A stretch of 64,000 nt of DNA from Halobacillus dabanensis (GTDB taxonomy: Bacteria > Bacillota > Bacilli > Bacillales > Halobacillaceae). A model generated the notes under the pieces. It was not told the DNA's origin. It was given only the letters and a program-made list of their open reading frames with translations, and did no database searches. Shown in pieces: positions 50,182 through 59,792 of this stretch (positions within the stretch are counted from its first letter, which is position 1; every line of letters begins with the position of its first letter). The stretch is taken from the NCBI RefSeq assembly GCF_900114165.1, contig NZ_FOSB01000007.1, positions 174,991-238,990 on the forward strand, given 5' to 3'. The position numbers and the translations under genes were made by a program.

Positions 50182-50213
50182 AAAAGAGCTGCGATAAAAT
50201 CGCAGCTCTTTTT
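50182..50213 (+). terminator. Terminator after the aldehyde dehydrogenase
   Basis: AAAGAGCTGCGAT / ATCGCAGCTCTTT stem with short loop and TT tail, 1 nt after the stop codon. Confidence 0.88.
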
Positions 50214-50261
50214 AACAAGAACAGCAATGTCCTCTGCATACAGCTCTCTGTACTCGAAGGT

Positions 50262-50455
50262 GGTTTCGAGATACTTATCATGGAAAGGAGCGGAGGGAAA
50301 CGGTGAGACTCCTATGGGATCTGCGGGACAGGTGAGACCCCGCAGAGCTTTAGCTCAAGGAGGCGCAGCGCCCGCCCCACGGAAAGCGAACCTTTTCCCG
50401 CAGCCCCAAACTCTCATTAAAGTCTCGAAACTGAGTCTTACAGAATAGGGAGCTT
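50262..50455 (+). repeat. Dispersed intergenic repeat (copy 5)
   Basis: TTTCGAGATACTTATCATGG at the left, AGTCTCGAAACTGAGTCTTA and CAGAATAGGGAGC at the right. GACAGGTGAGACCCCGCAGA and CGCCCGCCCCACGGAAAGCG are inside. It is the closest relative of copy 4, lacking the inserted hairpin. It fills the gap between the aldehyde dehydrogenase and queF. Confidence 0.85.
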
Positions 50456-50461
50456 TTTTTA

Positions 50462-50956
50462 TTATCTATTATCGATTTTTTCTGGGTAAAGGTCATGATT
50501 CATCATTCGGTGATCAGCCATTTGTTCGAATTTCGTTCCAGGTTTACCGTAATTACAGTAAGGGTCGATGGAGATTCCTCCTCGTGGGGTGAATTTGCCC
50601 CAAACTTCAATGTATCGAGGATCCATCAATTCGATTAAGTCGTTCATGATCGTGTTCATACTATCTTCATGGAAGTCTCCATGATTACGAAAGCTGAAGA
50701 GATACAATTTCAATGATTTACTTTCAACCATTTTCACATTGGGAATATAGCTGATATATACCGTAGCGAAATCTGGTTGTCTGGTTTTAGGGCAAAGAGT
50801 CGTAAATTCGGGGCAATTGAATTTTACAAAATAATCGCGATCCGGGTGTTGGTTATCGAATGTTTCTAATACCTCGGGGTCATACTCGAAGGAATAGGAA
50901 GTCCCTTGATTTCCTAGTAAAGACAAATCAAGATCTTGGTCGTTACGTCCAGTCAT
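50462..50956 (-). CDS. queF: 7-cyano-7-deazaguanine (preQ0) reductase QueF
   Basis: A 164-aa NADPH-dependent enzyme that reduces preQ0 to preQ1 in queuosine synthesis. The nucleophile is in [15 protein letters not shown] (second Cys, about residue 55). [12 protein letters not shown] is the substrate-binding motif, and [16 protein letters not shown] follows. Short single-domain type, as in Bacillus. It stands alone, without queCDE, under a preQ1 riboswitch. Confidence 0.95.
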   Translation of the reverse strand: MTGRNDQDLDLSLLGNQGTSYSFEYDPEVLETFDNQHPDRDYFVKFNCPEFTTLCPKTRQPDFATVYISYIPNVKMVESKSLKLYLFSFRNHGDFHEDSMNTIMNDLIELMDPRYIEVWGKFTPRGGISIDPYCNYGKPGTKFEQMADHRMMNHDLYPEKIDNR

Positions 50957-50992
50957 AGATGAAGCTCCTCTTCTGATTATTTATCATTACAT

Positions 50993-51025
50993 AAAAAAGC
51001 CGCAGCGGCTAAGGGCTGCGGCTTA
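50993..51025 (-). terminator. Terminator of the preQ1 riboswitch expression platform
   Basis: On the minus strand AAGCCGCAGC / GCTGCGGCTT followed by TTTTTA, between the preQ1 aptamer and queF. It would stop transcription when preQ1 is bound. Confidence 0.85.
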
Positions 51026-51037
51026 GATAAGACGGCA

Positions 51038-51077
51038 TCCTTAGTTTTTTATAGAGGGGTAGCTAAGAAACCTCTTT
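51038..51077 (-). promoter_or_regulatory. preQ1-I riboswitch aptamer
   Basis: The minus strand reads AAAGAGGTTTCTTAGCTACC then CCTCTATAAAAAACTAAGG. This is the preQ1-I consensus: AGAGG/CCTCT stem, CTA loop core and an A-rich tail ending in CTAAGG that forms the pseudoknot. The terminator 13 nt on gives a transcriptional OFF switch for queF. Confidence 0.9.
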
Positions 51078-51101
51078 ATTGGAATCTGCAATACTGATCT
51101 T

Positions 51102-51130
51102 ATTATATAAATTGAGTAGAATACTGTCAA
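51102..51130 (-). promoter_or_regulatory. Sigma-A promoter of queF
   Basis: On the minus strand a perfect TTGACA (51130-51125), a 17-nt spacer and a perfect TATAAT (51107-51102). Transcription starts about 20 nt before the riboswitch. Confidence 0.85.
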
Positions 51131-51285
51131 TTTACCCCGTGCCCTTGTCCTATTTCTGTAAATCTTTGGGCATAACTCTTTAAAAATGTGTGGAAATACC
51201 CTACAATGGAATTAATTCATAAAATTTTCAGAAAAGTATGCAACACGTGGCTCTGGAGAAAACAGAGCTTTCTTCAACCACAAAA

Positions 51286-51299
51286 GGAAACCGTTTACA
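51286..51299 (+). promoter_or_regulatory. cre-like CcpA operator before acsA
   Basis: GGAAACCGTTTACA matches the catabolite-responsive consensus TGWAANCGNTNWCA at 13 of 14 positions, 11 nt upstream of the acsA ribosome binding site. CcpA control of acsA is known in B. subtilis; that it applies here is inferred. Confidence 0.5.
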
Positions 51300-51323
51300 A
51301 AACATTCTTATGAGGTGATTATT

Positions 51324-53033
51324 ATGGACATGAAACCAATTCCAGCAAGGTCAGGCAATCACAACATGGAAAACTACAAAGAAGCGTATGAAAATTTCCA
51401 GTGGGAAGAAGTGAAAAAAAACTTTACTTGGGATCAGACAGGTAAAGTGAATATCGCTTATGAGGCCATTGATCGTCATGCAGAGGATCCTGATAAGAAA
51501 AACCAAGCCGCTCTCATATATTCGGCCCCAGATAGAGAAGAGACACTCACGTTTGAAGATTTGAAACGGAAGAGCAACCGCTTTGCAAATGTGTTGAAGA
51601 AACACAACATTGAAAAGGGAGACCGCGTTTTCCTCTTTATGCCGAGAAGTCCAGAGTTTTATGCTGCATTTCTTGGAATATTGAAAGTAGGTGCCATTGC
51701 AGGTCCTCTTTTTGAAGCATTTATGGAGCAAGCGGTAAGAGACCGACTGGAAGATAGTGAAGCGACGATGTTAATTACAACACCGGAACTTCTTGAGCGT
51801 GTTCCAGCGGATGACCTTCCAAATTTAAAGCAAGTAGTGCTTGTAGGTGGCGATGCTCCAGGAAACTACATCTCTTTTGATGAGGAAATGGATAATGCTT
51901 CGGATGAATTCAACATAGAGTGGGTGGACTTGGAAGATGGTATGCTTCTCCACTATACTTCTGGTTCAACCGGTAAGCCTAAAGGGGTTTATCATGTCCA
52001 TAATGCGATGTTACAACATTATCAAACAGGTAAATGGGTGCTTGATCTGAAAGAGGACGATGTCTATTGGTGCACAGCCGATCCTGGTTGGGTAACTGGG
52101 ACGAGTTATGGCATATTTGCGCCTTGGTTGAACGGAGTGACGAATGTTATCCGTGGGGGGCGATTCAGCCCGGATGATTGGTATGGAACCATTGCTGAAA
52201 AGAATGTTTCTGTATGGTATTCCGCACCGACCGCCTTCCGGAAACTTTTAAGTGCCGGGGAAGAAGCAGCACAGAAACATGACCTGTCCTCCTTAAGGCA
52301 TATTTTGAGTGTTGGAGAACCATTGAATCCTGAGGTCGTGACATGGGGACTTTCTGCATTCGACTTACGCATCCATGATACGTGGTGGATGACAGAAACA
52401 GGCGGTATGCTCATTTGTAACTACCCAGCAATGGATATGCGTCCAGGTTCCATGGGTAAACCGTTCCCTGGAGTAGAAGCGGCTATTGTAGATAATGATG
52501 GAAATGAACTTCCAGCCAATCAAATGGGGAACTTGGCTATTAAACAAGGTTGGCCATCCATGATGAGAGCTATATGGAATAACCCTGGTAAGTATGAGAG
52601 CTATTTCTTGAACGGTTGGTATGTGTCTGGTGATAGTGCCTATAAAGATGAAGATGGGTACTTCTGGTTCCAGGGTCGTCTAGATGATGTTATCAATACT
52701 TCTGGGGAACGTGTAGGTCCATTCGAAGTTGAAAGCAAATTGATTGAGCACGAGGCGGTAGCAGAAGCCGGAGTTATCGGTAAGCCTGATCCTGAGCGTG
52801 GGGAAGTCATTAAAGCTTTCATCACTTTGAGAGAAGGATATGAACAATCTGATGAATTGCTTGAAGAAATCCGTCAGTTTGTTAAAAAAGGCTTAAGTGC
52901 TCATGCTGCGCCAAGGGAGATTGAAATCAAGGATACGATTCCGAAGACGCGTAGTGGTAAAATAATGCGCCGACTTCTTAAATCTTGGGAACTAGGGTTA
53001 CCGACGGGTGATACCTCCACATTAGAAGAATAA
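51324..53033 (+). CDS. acsA: Acetyl-CoA synthetase
   Basis: A 569-aa AMP-forming ligase that activates acetate. The P-loop-like motif is YTSGSTGKPKGV (about residue 215). DTWWMTETGG (about 355) binds acyl-AMP, and YVSGDSAYKDEDGYFWFQGR is the hinge region. The C-terminal RSGKIMRRLL has the catalytic, acetylatable Lys. It is of the short Bacillus AcsA type. The ATG at 51324 lies 5 nt after TGAGGTGA. Confidence 0.9.
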   Translation: MDMKPIPARSGNHNMENYKEAYENFQWEEVKKNFTWDQTGKVNIAYEAIDRHAEDPDKKNQAALIYSAPDREETLTFEDLKRKSNRFANVLKKHNIEKGDRVFLFMPRSPEFYAAFLGILKVGAIAGPLFEAFMEQAVRDRLEDSEATMLITTPELLERVPADDLPNLKQVVLVGGDAPGNYISFDEEMDNASDEFNIEWVDLEDGMLLHYTSGSTGKPKGVYHVHNAMLQHYQTGKWVLDLKEDDVYWCTADPGWVTGTSYGIFAPWLNGVTNVIRGGRFSPDDWYGTIAEKNVSVWYSAPTAFRKLLSAGEEAAQKHDLSSLRHILSVGEPLNPEVVTWGLSAFDLRIHDTWWMTETGGMLICNYPAMDMRPGSMGKPFPGVEAAIVDNDGNELPANQMGNLAIKQGWPSMMRAIWNNPGKYESYFLNGWYVSGDSAYKDEDGYFWFQGRLDDVINTSGERVGPFEVESKLIEHEAVAEAGVIGKPDPERGEVIKAFITLREGYEQSDELLEEIRQFVKKGLSAHAAPREIEIKDTIPKTRSGKIMRRLLKSWELGLPTGDTSTLEE

Positions 53034-53039
53034 ATGACT

Positions 53040-53070
53040 AAAAGCACAGCCTCCCATGGCTGTGCTTTTA
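53040..53070 (+). terminator. Terminator after acsA
   Basis: AAAAGCACAGCC / GGCTGTGCTTTT stem around TCCCAT, 6 nt after the stop codon. Confidence 0.88.
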
Positions 53071-53125
53071 CTATGGTTATATGAACGTCTCTTCCATTCT
53101 CTATGGTTTAATTATTCATTAAAAT

Positions 53126-53295
53126 GGCAGTGTTCTGGAAGACTCGATTTCGAGATGTTTGTGGGTGCTTTAGGGGCTACGGGAAACGGTTCGCTTTCCA
53201 TGGGGTGGGCGCTGAGCCTCCTCAGGCTTTCGCCTTCCGGGGTCTCACCGTTTCCCTCCGCCCCTCAGCCATAAAATAGGATTCGAAATCATTCT
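53126..53295 (-). repeat. Dispersed intergenic repeat, inverted (copy 6)
   Basis: GGCAGTGTTCTGGAAGACTC then GATTTCGAGATG at the left; the interior is the reverse complement of copies 4 and 5 (GCTTTCC, GGGGTCTCACCGTTTCCCTC). The right end is GATTCGAAATC. The open frame across it is chance. Confidence 0.8.
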
Positions 53296-53372
53296 GCATG
53301 GTATCCATCGTTGCATATGAAAATCCCTGTTGTAGAGCCTTTTCATCAATAGCTCCCTATCCTGTCTATCCA

Positions 53373-53571
53373 GAAGTTTCGAGATACTCATTAAGGTAAT
53401 GGGGGATGGGAAGCTGCGAGACTCCTGCGGGAAAGGATAGACTGGCAAGACCCCACAGGGCGTACAGCCCGAGGAGGCTTGCCGTCTTCCCCGCGGAAAG
53501 CGAGTAGCTTCCAAGCCCCCATTCGCACTTCACCAGATGTCTCGAAACTGAGTCTTACAGAATAGGGAGCG
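53373..53571 (+). repeat. Dispersed intergenic repeat (copy 7)
   Basis: It opens TTTCGAGATACTCATTAAGG and closes GTCTCGAAACTGAGTCTTAC with AGAATAGGGAGC. The interior GAGACTCCTGCGGGAAAGGA, GAGGAGGCTTGCCG and CCCCGCGGAAAGCGA is nearest to copy 2. With copy 6 it fills most of the 635-nt gap between acsA and the permease gene. Confidence 0.82.
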
Positions 53572-53668
53572 TTTCACGTGAAACTTCAGGGCGTAGGGGA
53601 AGAAAAGTAATTTTTTGTTATGGTAAGATGTGGAGGGATAGATTACATAGAATGCAGGTGGAACAACG

Positions 53669-54973
53669 ATGAAGGAAGAATCTATTAGTTTTTTTGACCG
53701 TTCATTAGAAACCATTCAGTGGTTTGTATTTCTCTTGGCAAGTGCCGTTGCTCTTCCGATTGTTATAGGTTCAATTTTTGAATTGGACTTCAGAGAAGTG
53801 GCTGGACTTATGCAAAGGACCTTTTTTGTCGTCGGTGTAGCTTCTTTCCTACAAGGGGTGTTTGGACATAAATTGCCGATCATGGAAGGTCCTGCTGGAA
53901 TTTGGATTAGTATTTTCGCTGTAATGGCATATAGCGGAGCACAGTCCGGTGATAGCTACTTGGACACATTACAGGTGTTGGAAGGGACGATGATTTGGAC
54001 CGGAATTTTCTTATTTCTGTTTGGAATCTTCCGCCTTTCCCATCGTGTCTTGTATGTGTTCACCCCTTTTGTAACGGGCGCTTTTTTATTTTTGTTAACC
54101 GTACAGTTAAGCGGGACATTCCTCCAGGGGATGCTCGGTCTTCAACAATCGACAGACAAGGTGGATGGTGGACAAGCCATGGTTGCATTGGTGACTTTGT
54201 TTCTCGTCATCGGTTTGTCGGTTATGGGAAAAGGGTGGCTGAAAAGCTTTGCCGTACTGATTGGGATAGGTGTCGGGTGGGTATTGTATGTGATGACAGG
54301 GGGAGAAGCTCTCAAGTCTGGAGACCCAGAAGCTTTTTCATTCCCTGATCTCTTCGCCTGGGGCCCTCCTCATCTGACATGGGGAACGCTTCCCCTTGGC
54401 TTTATTACAGCGGTTATTTTGTTGTCGAACCTGGTGGCTTCTGTCATTGCTGTCAGTCATACGATTTATGGGGAACCTCGTTATACATATGACCAGGTTA
54501 ATAAGGGGAGTAGTTTTTTAGGTGTGAACCATGGAATTACAGCGATCTTTTCTGCTGTAGCTAATGTTTCCCTCGCTTCTTCTTCAGGATTTATGCAATT
54601 GACAGGACAAAAGGGAAAACGCCCATTTTTGTATGCATCCCTCTTGTTAGTAGTATTTTCCTTTTCTCCTCCTATTGTTGCTTTCATATCTGGAATACCT
54701 GCTCCTGTAGCAAATGCTGCTTTATTGGCTACTTTTGTCCAGCTTATGGGGCTCGGTTTATCCAACATGACAAGCGAACCTCTGGATGAACGACGGTTGA
54801 CGATTTTAGGGATCTCCTTTTTATTGGGCATCGGCCTGATGTTCCTCCCTTCAGAGGCCTTTGCCGGTGTTCCACCGATCCTGCAAAATCTGCTGAGTAA
54901 TGGCTTGTTGGTTGGCACAGTACTCGTCATCGTGCTAAACCAAGTGTGGAAGGTATCAAACAAGTCCTCGTAG
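53669..54973 (+). CDS. NCS2-family purine/pyrimidine permease
   Basis: A 434-aa membrane protein with about 12-14 helices. The first helix region ends ASAVALPIVIGSIF. MEGPAGIWISIFAVMAYSGA and the later SLASSSGFMQLTGQKGKRPF fit the nucleobase:cation symporter-2 family (YwdJ-like). AGGTGG precedes the ATG. The next gene starts 30 nt after its stop, so the two may be co-transcribed. Substrate unknown. Confidence 0.75.
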   Translation: MKEESISFFDRSLETIQWFVFLLASAVALPIVIGSIFELDFREVAGLMQRTFFVVGVASFLQGVFGHKLPIMEGPAGIWISIFAVMAYSGAQSGDSYLDTLQVLEGTMIWTGIFLFLFGIFRLSHRVLYVFTPFVTGAFLFLLTVQLSGTFLQGMLGLQQSTDKVDGGQAMVALVTLFLVIGLSVMGKGWLKSFAVLIGIGVGWVLYVMTGGEALKSGDPEAFSFPDLFAWGPPHLTWGTLPLGFITAVILLSNLVASVIAVSHTIYGEPRYTYDQVNKGSSFLGVNHGITAIFSAVANVSLASSSGFMQLTGQKGKRPFLYASLLLVVFSFSPPIVAFISGIPAPVANAALLATFVQLMGLGLSNMTSEPLDERRLTILGISFLLGIGLMFLPSEAFAGVPPILQNLLSNGLLVGTVLVIVLNQVWKVSNKSS

Positions 54974-55003
54974 GGGAAAGTGATGGATAGAGGAAGTGAT
55001 CAA

Positions 55004-56323
55004 ATGGAAAATAAATTATATGATTTGATTGGTATAGGTATCGGTCCTTTCAATTTAGGAATGGCGGCCTTGCTGGATCAAACGGATGAAATCGATGCTA
55101 TCTTTTTTGAAAAGACACCAGAGTTTGTATGGCACCCTGGAATGCTTATTGAAACAATGGATTTGCAGGTTCCTTTTTTGGCGGATTTAGTTACCTTCGC
55201 TGACCCTAAAAGTCCTTATACATTCATGAATTATCTACATGAGCACGATCGAATGTTTCCTTTTTTCTTTCATCGACATTTCGAGGTACCGAGACAAGAA
55301 TACAATCACTATTTGCAATGGGTAGCTAAACAACTGGAAGGTCTATATTTTGGTAATACGGTCGTCGATGTAATCGATAAAAAAGAAGCGGATGTCCCTC
55401 ATTACGAAATAGTTGTAGAGGAGACGTCCACTGGAAGGAAGAAATACTACCAGGCAAGGCATATTGTCATGGGAACTGGAAGTGAACCATTGATTCTCGA
55501 TGGGCTGGATCGTCTGCCGAACGAAGATGTCATGCATTCGAGCCGCTATCTCTTTGAAAAGGACCATCTGCTCAAAGCGAAGCATGTCACAATTGTGGGG
55601 TCAGGGCAGAGCGCCCTGGAAGTTTTTTTGGATTTGTTGGAAGAACAAGAAAGAGATACGGAAATGAAGCTCAGTCTATTCACACGATCAGGTGGACTGT
55701 TTCAGTTGGATACGGCTAAATTCGCTCAGGAAATGTTCACACCAGAATTTGTCGATTACTTTCATAAATTGAGTTTGGATCAGCGTAAAGGAGCTCTGGA
55801 TAATCTGGGTCCGCTCCGTAAAGGGATCGATCCCGATACTCTGACAAGATTATATACAAAACTTTATCATCGTACGGCAGCTATGAAAGATAGTCGAGTT
55901 CACATCCAACCAATGACAGAGATCGAAGGAATCGAAGCAACAGAAGACGGTTACCTTCTCCAATGCCGACAGTGGCAAGAGGAGGTCGAATATACGTACC
56001 CCACAGATAAAGTAGTATTAGCCACGGGATATAAACCTCATTTCCCAGATTGGTTCCTCCCCCGTTTCAAAGATGATATCGAATGGGAGGAGGAAGGTAT
56101 TTACAAAGTTTCCCGTGATTATCAGCTTTGTTTCAACGATGATCGCCAGCATCATTTTTTTACCTTAACAGATCTTGTCCATTCGCACGGGGCAGGCGCG
56201 ACAAATTTAGGTCTTTCTGTAATCCGGAATATCCATATCATCAATACCATAGCAGAGAAGGAAATTTACCGGAATCAAAAGAATACAACCTTCCAACAAT
56301 TCTCTGCGGAAGACTATAAATAG
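55004..56323 (+). CDS. Lysine/ornithine N-monooxygenase-like flavoprotein
   Basis: A 439-aa flavoenzyme of the IucD/PvdA/SidA family that N-hydroxylates lysine or ornithine for hydroxamate siderophores. GIGIGPFNLGMAALL is the FAD motif (about residue 9). MLIETMDLQVPFLADLVTFA binds substrate, IVGSGQSALEVFLDL is the NADPH motif (about 195), and ATGYKPHFP is near the C-terminus. The ATG at 55004 lies 7 nt after AGGAAG. No siderophore synthetase or transporter is nearby. Confidence 0.85.
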   Translation: MENKLYDLIGIGIGPFNLGMAALLDQTDEIDAIFFEKTPEFVWHPGMLIETMDLQVPFLADLVTFADPKSPYTFMNYLHEHDRMFPFFFHRHFEVPRQEYNHYLQWVAKQLEGLYFGNTVVDVIDKKEADVPHYEIVVEETSTGRKKYYQARHIVMGTGSEPLILDGLDRLPNEDVMHSSRYLFEKDHLLKAKHVTIVGSGQSALEVFLDLLEEQERDTEMKLSLFTRSGGLFQLDTAKFAQEMFTPEFVDYFHKLSLDQRKGALDNLGPLRKGIDPDTLTRLYTKLYHRTAAMKDSRVHIQPMTEIEGIEATEDGYLLQCRQWQEEVEYTYPTDKVVLATGYKPHFPDWFLPRFKDDIEWEEEGIYKVSRDYQLCFNDDRQHHFFTLTDLVHSHGAGATNLGLSVIRNIHIINTIAEKEIYRNQKNTTFQQFSAEDYK

Positions 56324-56419
56324 ACATTAAATGGTAATCGGTAGGTTTAAAATCATCTTATGGGGGAAGATATCCTATGTGTTCAAAACAACCCAAACAT
56401 TTAAGGAGATGATTTAGAT

Positions 56420-56932
56420 ATGAGTAAAATCGCTTGTGTCATGACGTCTATGTTTGAAGATGTAGAATACACGAAGCCAGCTGAAGCTTTTTCAAAAGAA
56501 GGTCATGAGGTTACGACAATCGAATGGGAAGCTGGCAAACAGGTAGAAGGGAAGCAAGGCGAGGCAACGGTGAAAATCGACACATCCATCGATGATGTTA
56601 AACCTGAAGACTTCGATGCCTTGTTTATCCCGGGTGGTTTTTCACCAGATGTTTTACGCGGGGATGAAAAGTTCGTATCCTTTGCTAAGCATTTCATGGA
56701 TGAAAAGAAACCAGTATTTGCGATCTGCCATGGACCACAACTACTGATCACTGCTAAGGCCCTAGAAGGCAGAACTGCTACCGGCTTCAAATCCATTGCC
56801 GTCGATATGGAATATGCTGGTGTGGATTATCAAGACAAGGAAGTCGTCGTTTGTCAGGACCAATTAGTTACGAGCCGGCAACCAGATGATATCCCGGCAT
56901 TCAACCGTGAAGCATTAAAACTACTGAAATAA
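56420..56932 (+). CDS. PfpI/DJ-1-family protein (YfkM/YraA-like)
   Basis: A 170-aa class I glutamine-amidotransferase-like fold. The nucleophilic Cys is in FAICHGPQLL (about residue 102). The FIPGGFSPDVLRG segment and a Glu near 16 complete the site. Members are described as stress-induced proteases or glyoxal-related deglycases; the exact activity is debated. AAGGAGATGA precedes the ATG. A hairpin terminator follows. Confidence 0.87.
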   Translation: MSKIACVMTSMFEDVEYTKPAEAFSKEGHEVTTIEWEAGKQVEGKQGEATVKIDTSIDDVKPEDFDALFIPGGFSPDVLRGDEKFVSFAKHFMDEKKPVFAICHGPQLLITAKALEGRTATGFKSIAVDMEYAGVDYQDKEVVVCQDQLVTSRQPDDIPAFNREALKLLK

Positions 56933-56941
56933 AGGTAGAAA

Positions 56942-56978
56942 AGAGAGTCACGAGGATCTCCTCTTCGTGGCTCTTTTC
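56942..56978 (+). terminator. Terminator after the PfpI gene
   Basis: GAGTCACGAGGA / TCTTCGTGGCTC stem (two G-U pairs) and a TTTTCTT tail. Confidence 0.78.
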
Positions 56979-57087
56979 TTATTATATAATCCTAAAATGT
57001 AGAGAGGGAGAAAGAGTTACTATATAATAGAAGGAAGACATTTAGCTGTTTATGTACATATAATCATTTCAAAAAGGAGGAGCCCTT

Positions 57088-57858
57088 ATGATTGTTAGGG
57101 AGAAGGACGATTACTTTATCATGATCACGCAGCATGAGCATGCCAATATATCCAAAAAACTTGTAGACTACTGGAAAAATAATTTTTTATTGCGATCAAA
57201 GTTGAGAGAGGAAGCGGACTGGGCCATACGCCAGCATGATCGTGCGTGGATTCCTTTAGATCAAGCTCCTGAATGGAATGAGGAGAAACAGCGCCCCTAT
57301 TCGTTCGTGGATTATCCTATCAAAAAGAAATTAGAAGCTTACCAGCGAGGGATACAGGAAATAGCTAGTCAATCTTTATATGCAGGGATGCTTTGCAGTA
57401 TGCATTATGCATCCTTCTTTGCGGAAGACAGCGAAGATGAGCAGATACGAACATTTATATTGAATGAAAGAGAACGGCAGCACCAGTTGTTCGAGATGAT
57501 GGAAATGGACATTCCTCAAGATATTTACGATCTTCATTTTCGCCGTCTCCAATTTTGTGATGACCTGTCTCTATATGTATGTATGCAAGAGCCTGGAATT
57601 TCGAAAGAAGAGGAGGTTCCCTGGTTTAAAGATGGATTCCGACAACCTTTTGATTTTGCTCCTGCAGGGATGATCGCCCACTGGGCGGACCAGGAAACGG
57701 TGTCGGTGGACCCTTTCCCTTTCGAGGAACCGTTCGGCATAGAGATCCCATACAGGACGGTTTATAAAAAGGTTATCGCTGATAAAGGGCTTTCCGAGGC
57801 TTTCCATGAAGCAGGCATACATAACCAACGGGTTACATTTATTAGAAAAGGGGAATAG
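57088..57858 (+). CDS. DUF3891 family protein
   Basis: A 256-aa protein of unknown function. A series of conserved His/Asp residues (TQHEHANISKKLVDYWKNN, then AIRQHDRAWIPLD, later LCSMHYASFF) recalls an HD-type metal site. I recall this pattern as DUF3891, without verification. AAAAAGGAGG precedes the ATG. It converges with yaaH. Confidence 0.7.
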   Translation: MIVREKDDYFIMITQHEHANISKKLVDYWKNNFLLRSKLREEADWAIRQHDRAWIPLDQAPEWNEEKQRPYSFVDYPIKKKLEAYQRGIQEIASQSLYAGMLCSMHYASFFAEDSEDEQIRTFILNERERQHQLFEMMEMDIPQDIYDLHFRRLQFCDDLSLYVCMQEPGISKEEEVPWFKDGFRQPFDFAPAGMIAHWADQETVSVDPFPFEEPFGIEIPYRTVYKKVIADKGLSEAFHEAGIHNQRVTFIRKGE

Positions 57859-57883
57859 CCACTTACATTCTTTAGTAAGCGGC
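57858..57883. terminator. Hairpin between DUF3891 gene and yaaH
   Basis: GCCACTTAC / GTAAGCGGC stem. On the plus strand a T-rich stretch begins 6 nt later. It sits between convergent genes. Confidence 0.6.
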
Positions 57884-57894
57884 ACCATTTCCTT

Positions 57895-59181
57895 TTATTT
57901 TTTATCTATGCTGAACTGCCCGCTGAGCAATAACCAGTTTTGTGGGAAGGAAAGCCCCAGTTTCCAATAACTGATTCCTAACAGTCCGCGGTCTTTGATC
58001 AAGTCGAATTTCCTTTGAATAGAACGAGCATCCTCGAACCACACTTCATGTTCATTGCCGGTAGTATCCGTATAGGTGAAGTAGGGTGCTTGCTCTTCTT
58101 CGTCATAAGAAATAGATACATTATTTTCTCTGGCTATCTGTATTGCTTGTTGTGGGCTGACCGCCTTGGCGAATTCCCCGCCGGGTTCGTAAGGCAGCGT
58201 CCAATCATAGCCGTAGAGATTCTGCCCTAAGAGAATTTTACTTGCTGGCATTTCTGTCAAAGCATAATCGACAACTTCAGTAACAGGACCGATGGGTGAG
58301 ACTGCACGTGGTGGACCCCCGCTATATCCCCACTCATAAGTCATCAACACGACAAAATCGACGATTTCCCCATGTGCCTTATAGTCGTGAGCTTCATACC
58401 AGGCCCCTTCTTGTTCGGCACTTGTTTTCGGGGCAAGTGCAGTCGATATTAATAAACCCTCAGCGCTAAGACGGTTCTTTGCCTTGCGTAAAAACTGATT
58501 GTAGTTTTCTTTCATTTCTGGGGGTAGGAATTCCATATCGAAGTGAACATCCTGGAATCCTACTTGTTGTGTAATCTGAATAATATTGTCGAGCAATTGA
58601 TCTTGTAACGCCTCATCAGATAAAATGGTCCGAGCTAACTCTGCATTAAATCCATCCTCTGCCAGGTTAGTGACAACCATCATAAGACCAGCATCGTTCT
58701 GTTGAGCAATTTCCTTGAAGTTGTCGAGCGGTGGTGCTTTCAATGAACCATCCTCCTGGATCTCATAACTGAAAGGTGCTAAGTAGGTGAGATTTGCCGC
58801 TCTGTTTTCAGCAGCACTCCGGAGGTTCTCTGACACTTCCCCGCCATAAGGCTCGATGTAGGCATTAGCTGTAATCGGGGTCGGGGCTTGTTCAGGAATA
58901 TAGAGACGTAACCCGACTGGTAGTGTCATTCCTGCTTGAATTCCATTTACTTGGGCGAGTTGCTGTGGTGTAGTATTGAACTGTTGAGCAATGGAATATA
59001 AACTGTCTCCCTGCTGGACAAAATAAAATTGACCGACAATCGGTACGACAAGAGCCTGGCCGATAACCAGGTCACCTGGAGTTTCAAGCTCATTTGCTTC
59101 TATGATGGCATTTGGCGTACTGTCATAGAGACCTGCAATAGAAAAAACAGAATCTCCTTGTTGGACAACGTGAATTTGCAC
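57895..59181 (-). CDS. yaaH: Spore peptidoglycan hydrolase YaaH (SleL-type)
   Basis: A 428-aa N-acetylglucosaminidase acting on cortex during germination. Two LysM domains are at residues 2-48 and about 50-95 (VVQQGDSVFSIAG, FVQQGDSLYSIAQQF). A glycosyl hydrolase 18 domain follows, with VHFDMEFLPP holding the catalytic Glu (about 215). It is exported to the spore without a classical signal peptide. The GTG at 59181 lies 8 nt after AAAGGAG; the in-frame GTG at 59190 overlaps that site. Confidence 0.9.
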   Translation of the reverse strand: MQIHVVQQGDSVFSIAGLYDSTPNAIIEANELETPGDLVIGQALVVPIVGQFYFVQQGDSLYSIAQQFNTTPQQLAQVNGIQAGMTLPVGLRLYIPEQAPTPITANAYIEPYGGEVSENLRSAAENRAANLTYLAPFSYEIQEDGSLKAPPLDNFKEIAQQNDAGLMMVVTNLAEDGFNAELARTILSDEALQDQLLDNIIQITQQVGFQDVHFDMEFLPPEMKENYNQFLRKAKNRLSAEGLLISTALAPKTSAEQEGAWYEAHDYKAHGEIVDFVVLMTYEWGYSGGPPRAVSPIGPVTEVVDYALTEMPASKILLGQNLYGYDWTLPYEPGGEFAKAVSPQQAIQIARENNVSISYDEEEQAPYFTYTDTTGNEHEVWFEDARSIQRKFDLIKDRGLLGISYWKLGLSFPQNWLLLSGQFSIDKK

Positions 59182-59231
59182 AAGGGTCACTCCTTTCTCA
59201 TCTTTATCAATGTATGAAACGTGAAAACTAA

Positions 59232-59744
<513 letters not shown>

Positions 59745-59757
59745 CAGTGTTTTACCA

Positions 59758-59786
59758 TTGCATTTTCCATGAAAAATAGATATACT
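59758..59786 (+). promoter_or_regulatory. Promoter of the SRP RNA gene
   Basis: TTGCAT (59758-59763), a 17-nt spacer and TATACT (59781-59786), 6-7 nt before the RNA 5' end. Confidence 0.75.
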
Positions 59787-59792
59787 TGTTTA

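Noticed and set aside
50095..50448. 117-aa frame over the end of the aldehyde dehydrogenase and repeat copy 5
   Set aside because: It crosses the terminator of a clear gene and the repeat.
53056..53274. 72-aa frame after acsA
   Set aside because: It overlaps the acsA terminator and repeat copy 6.
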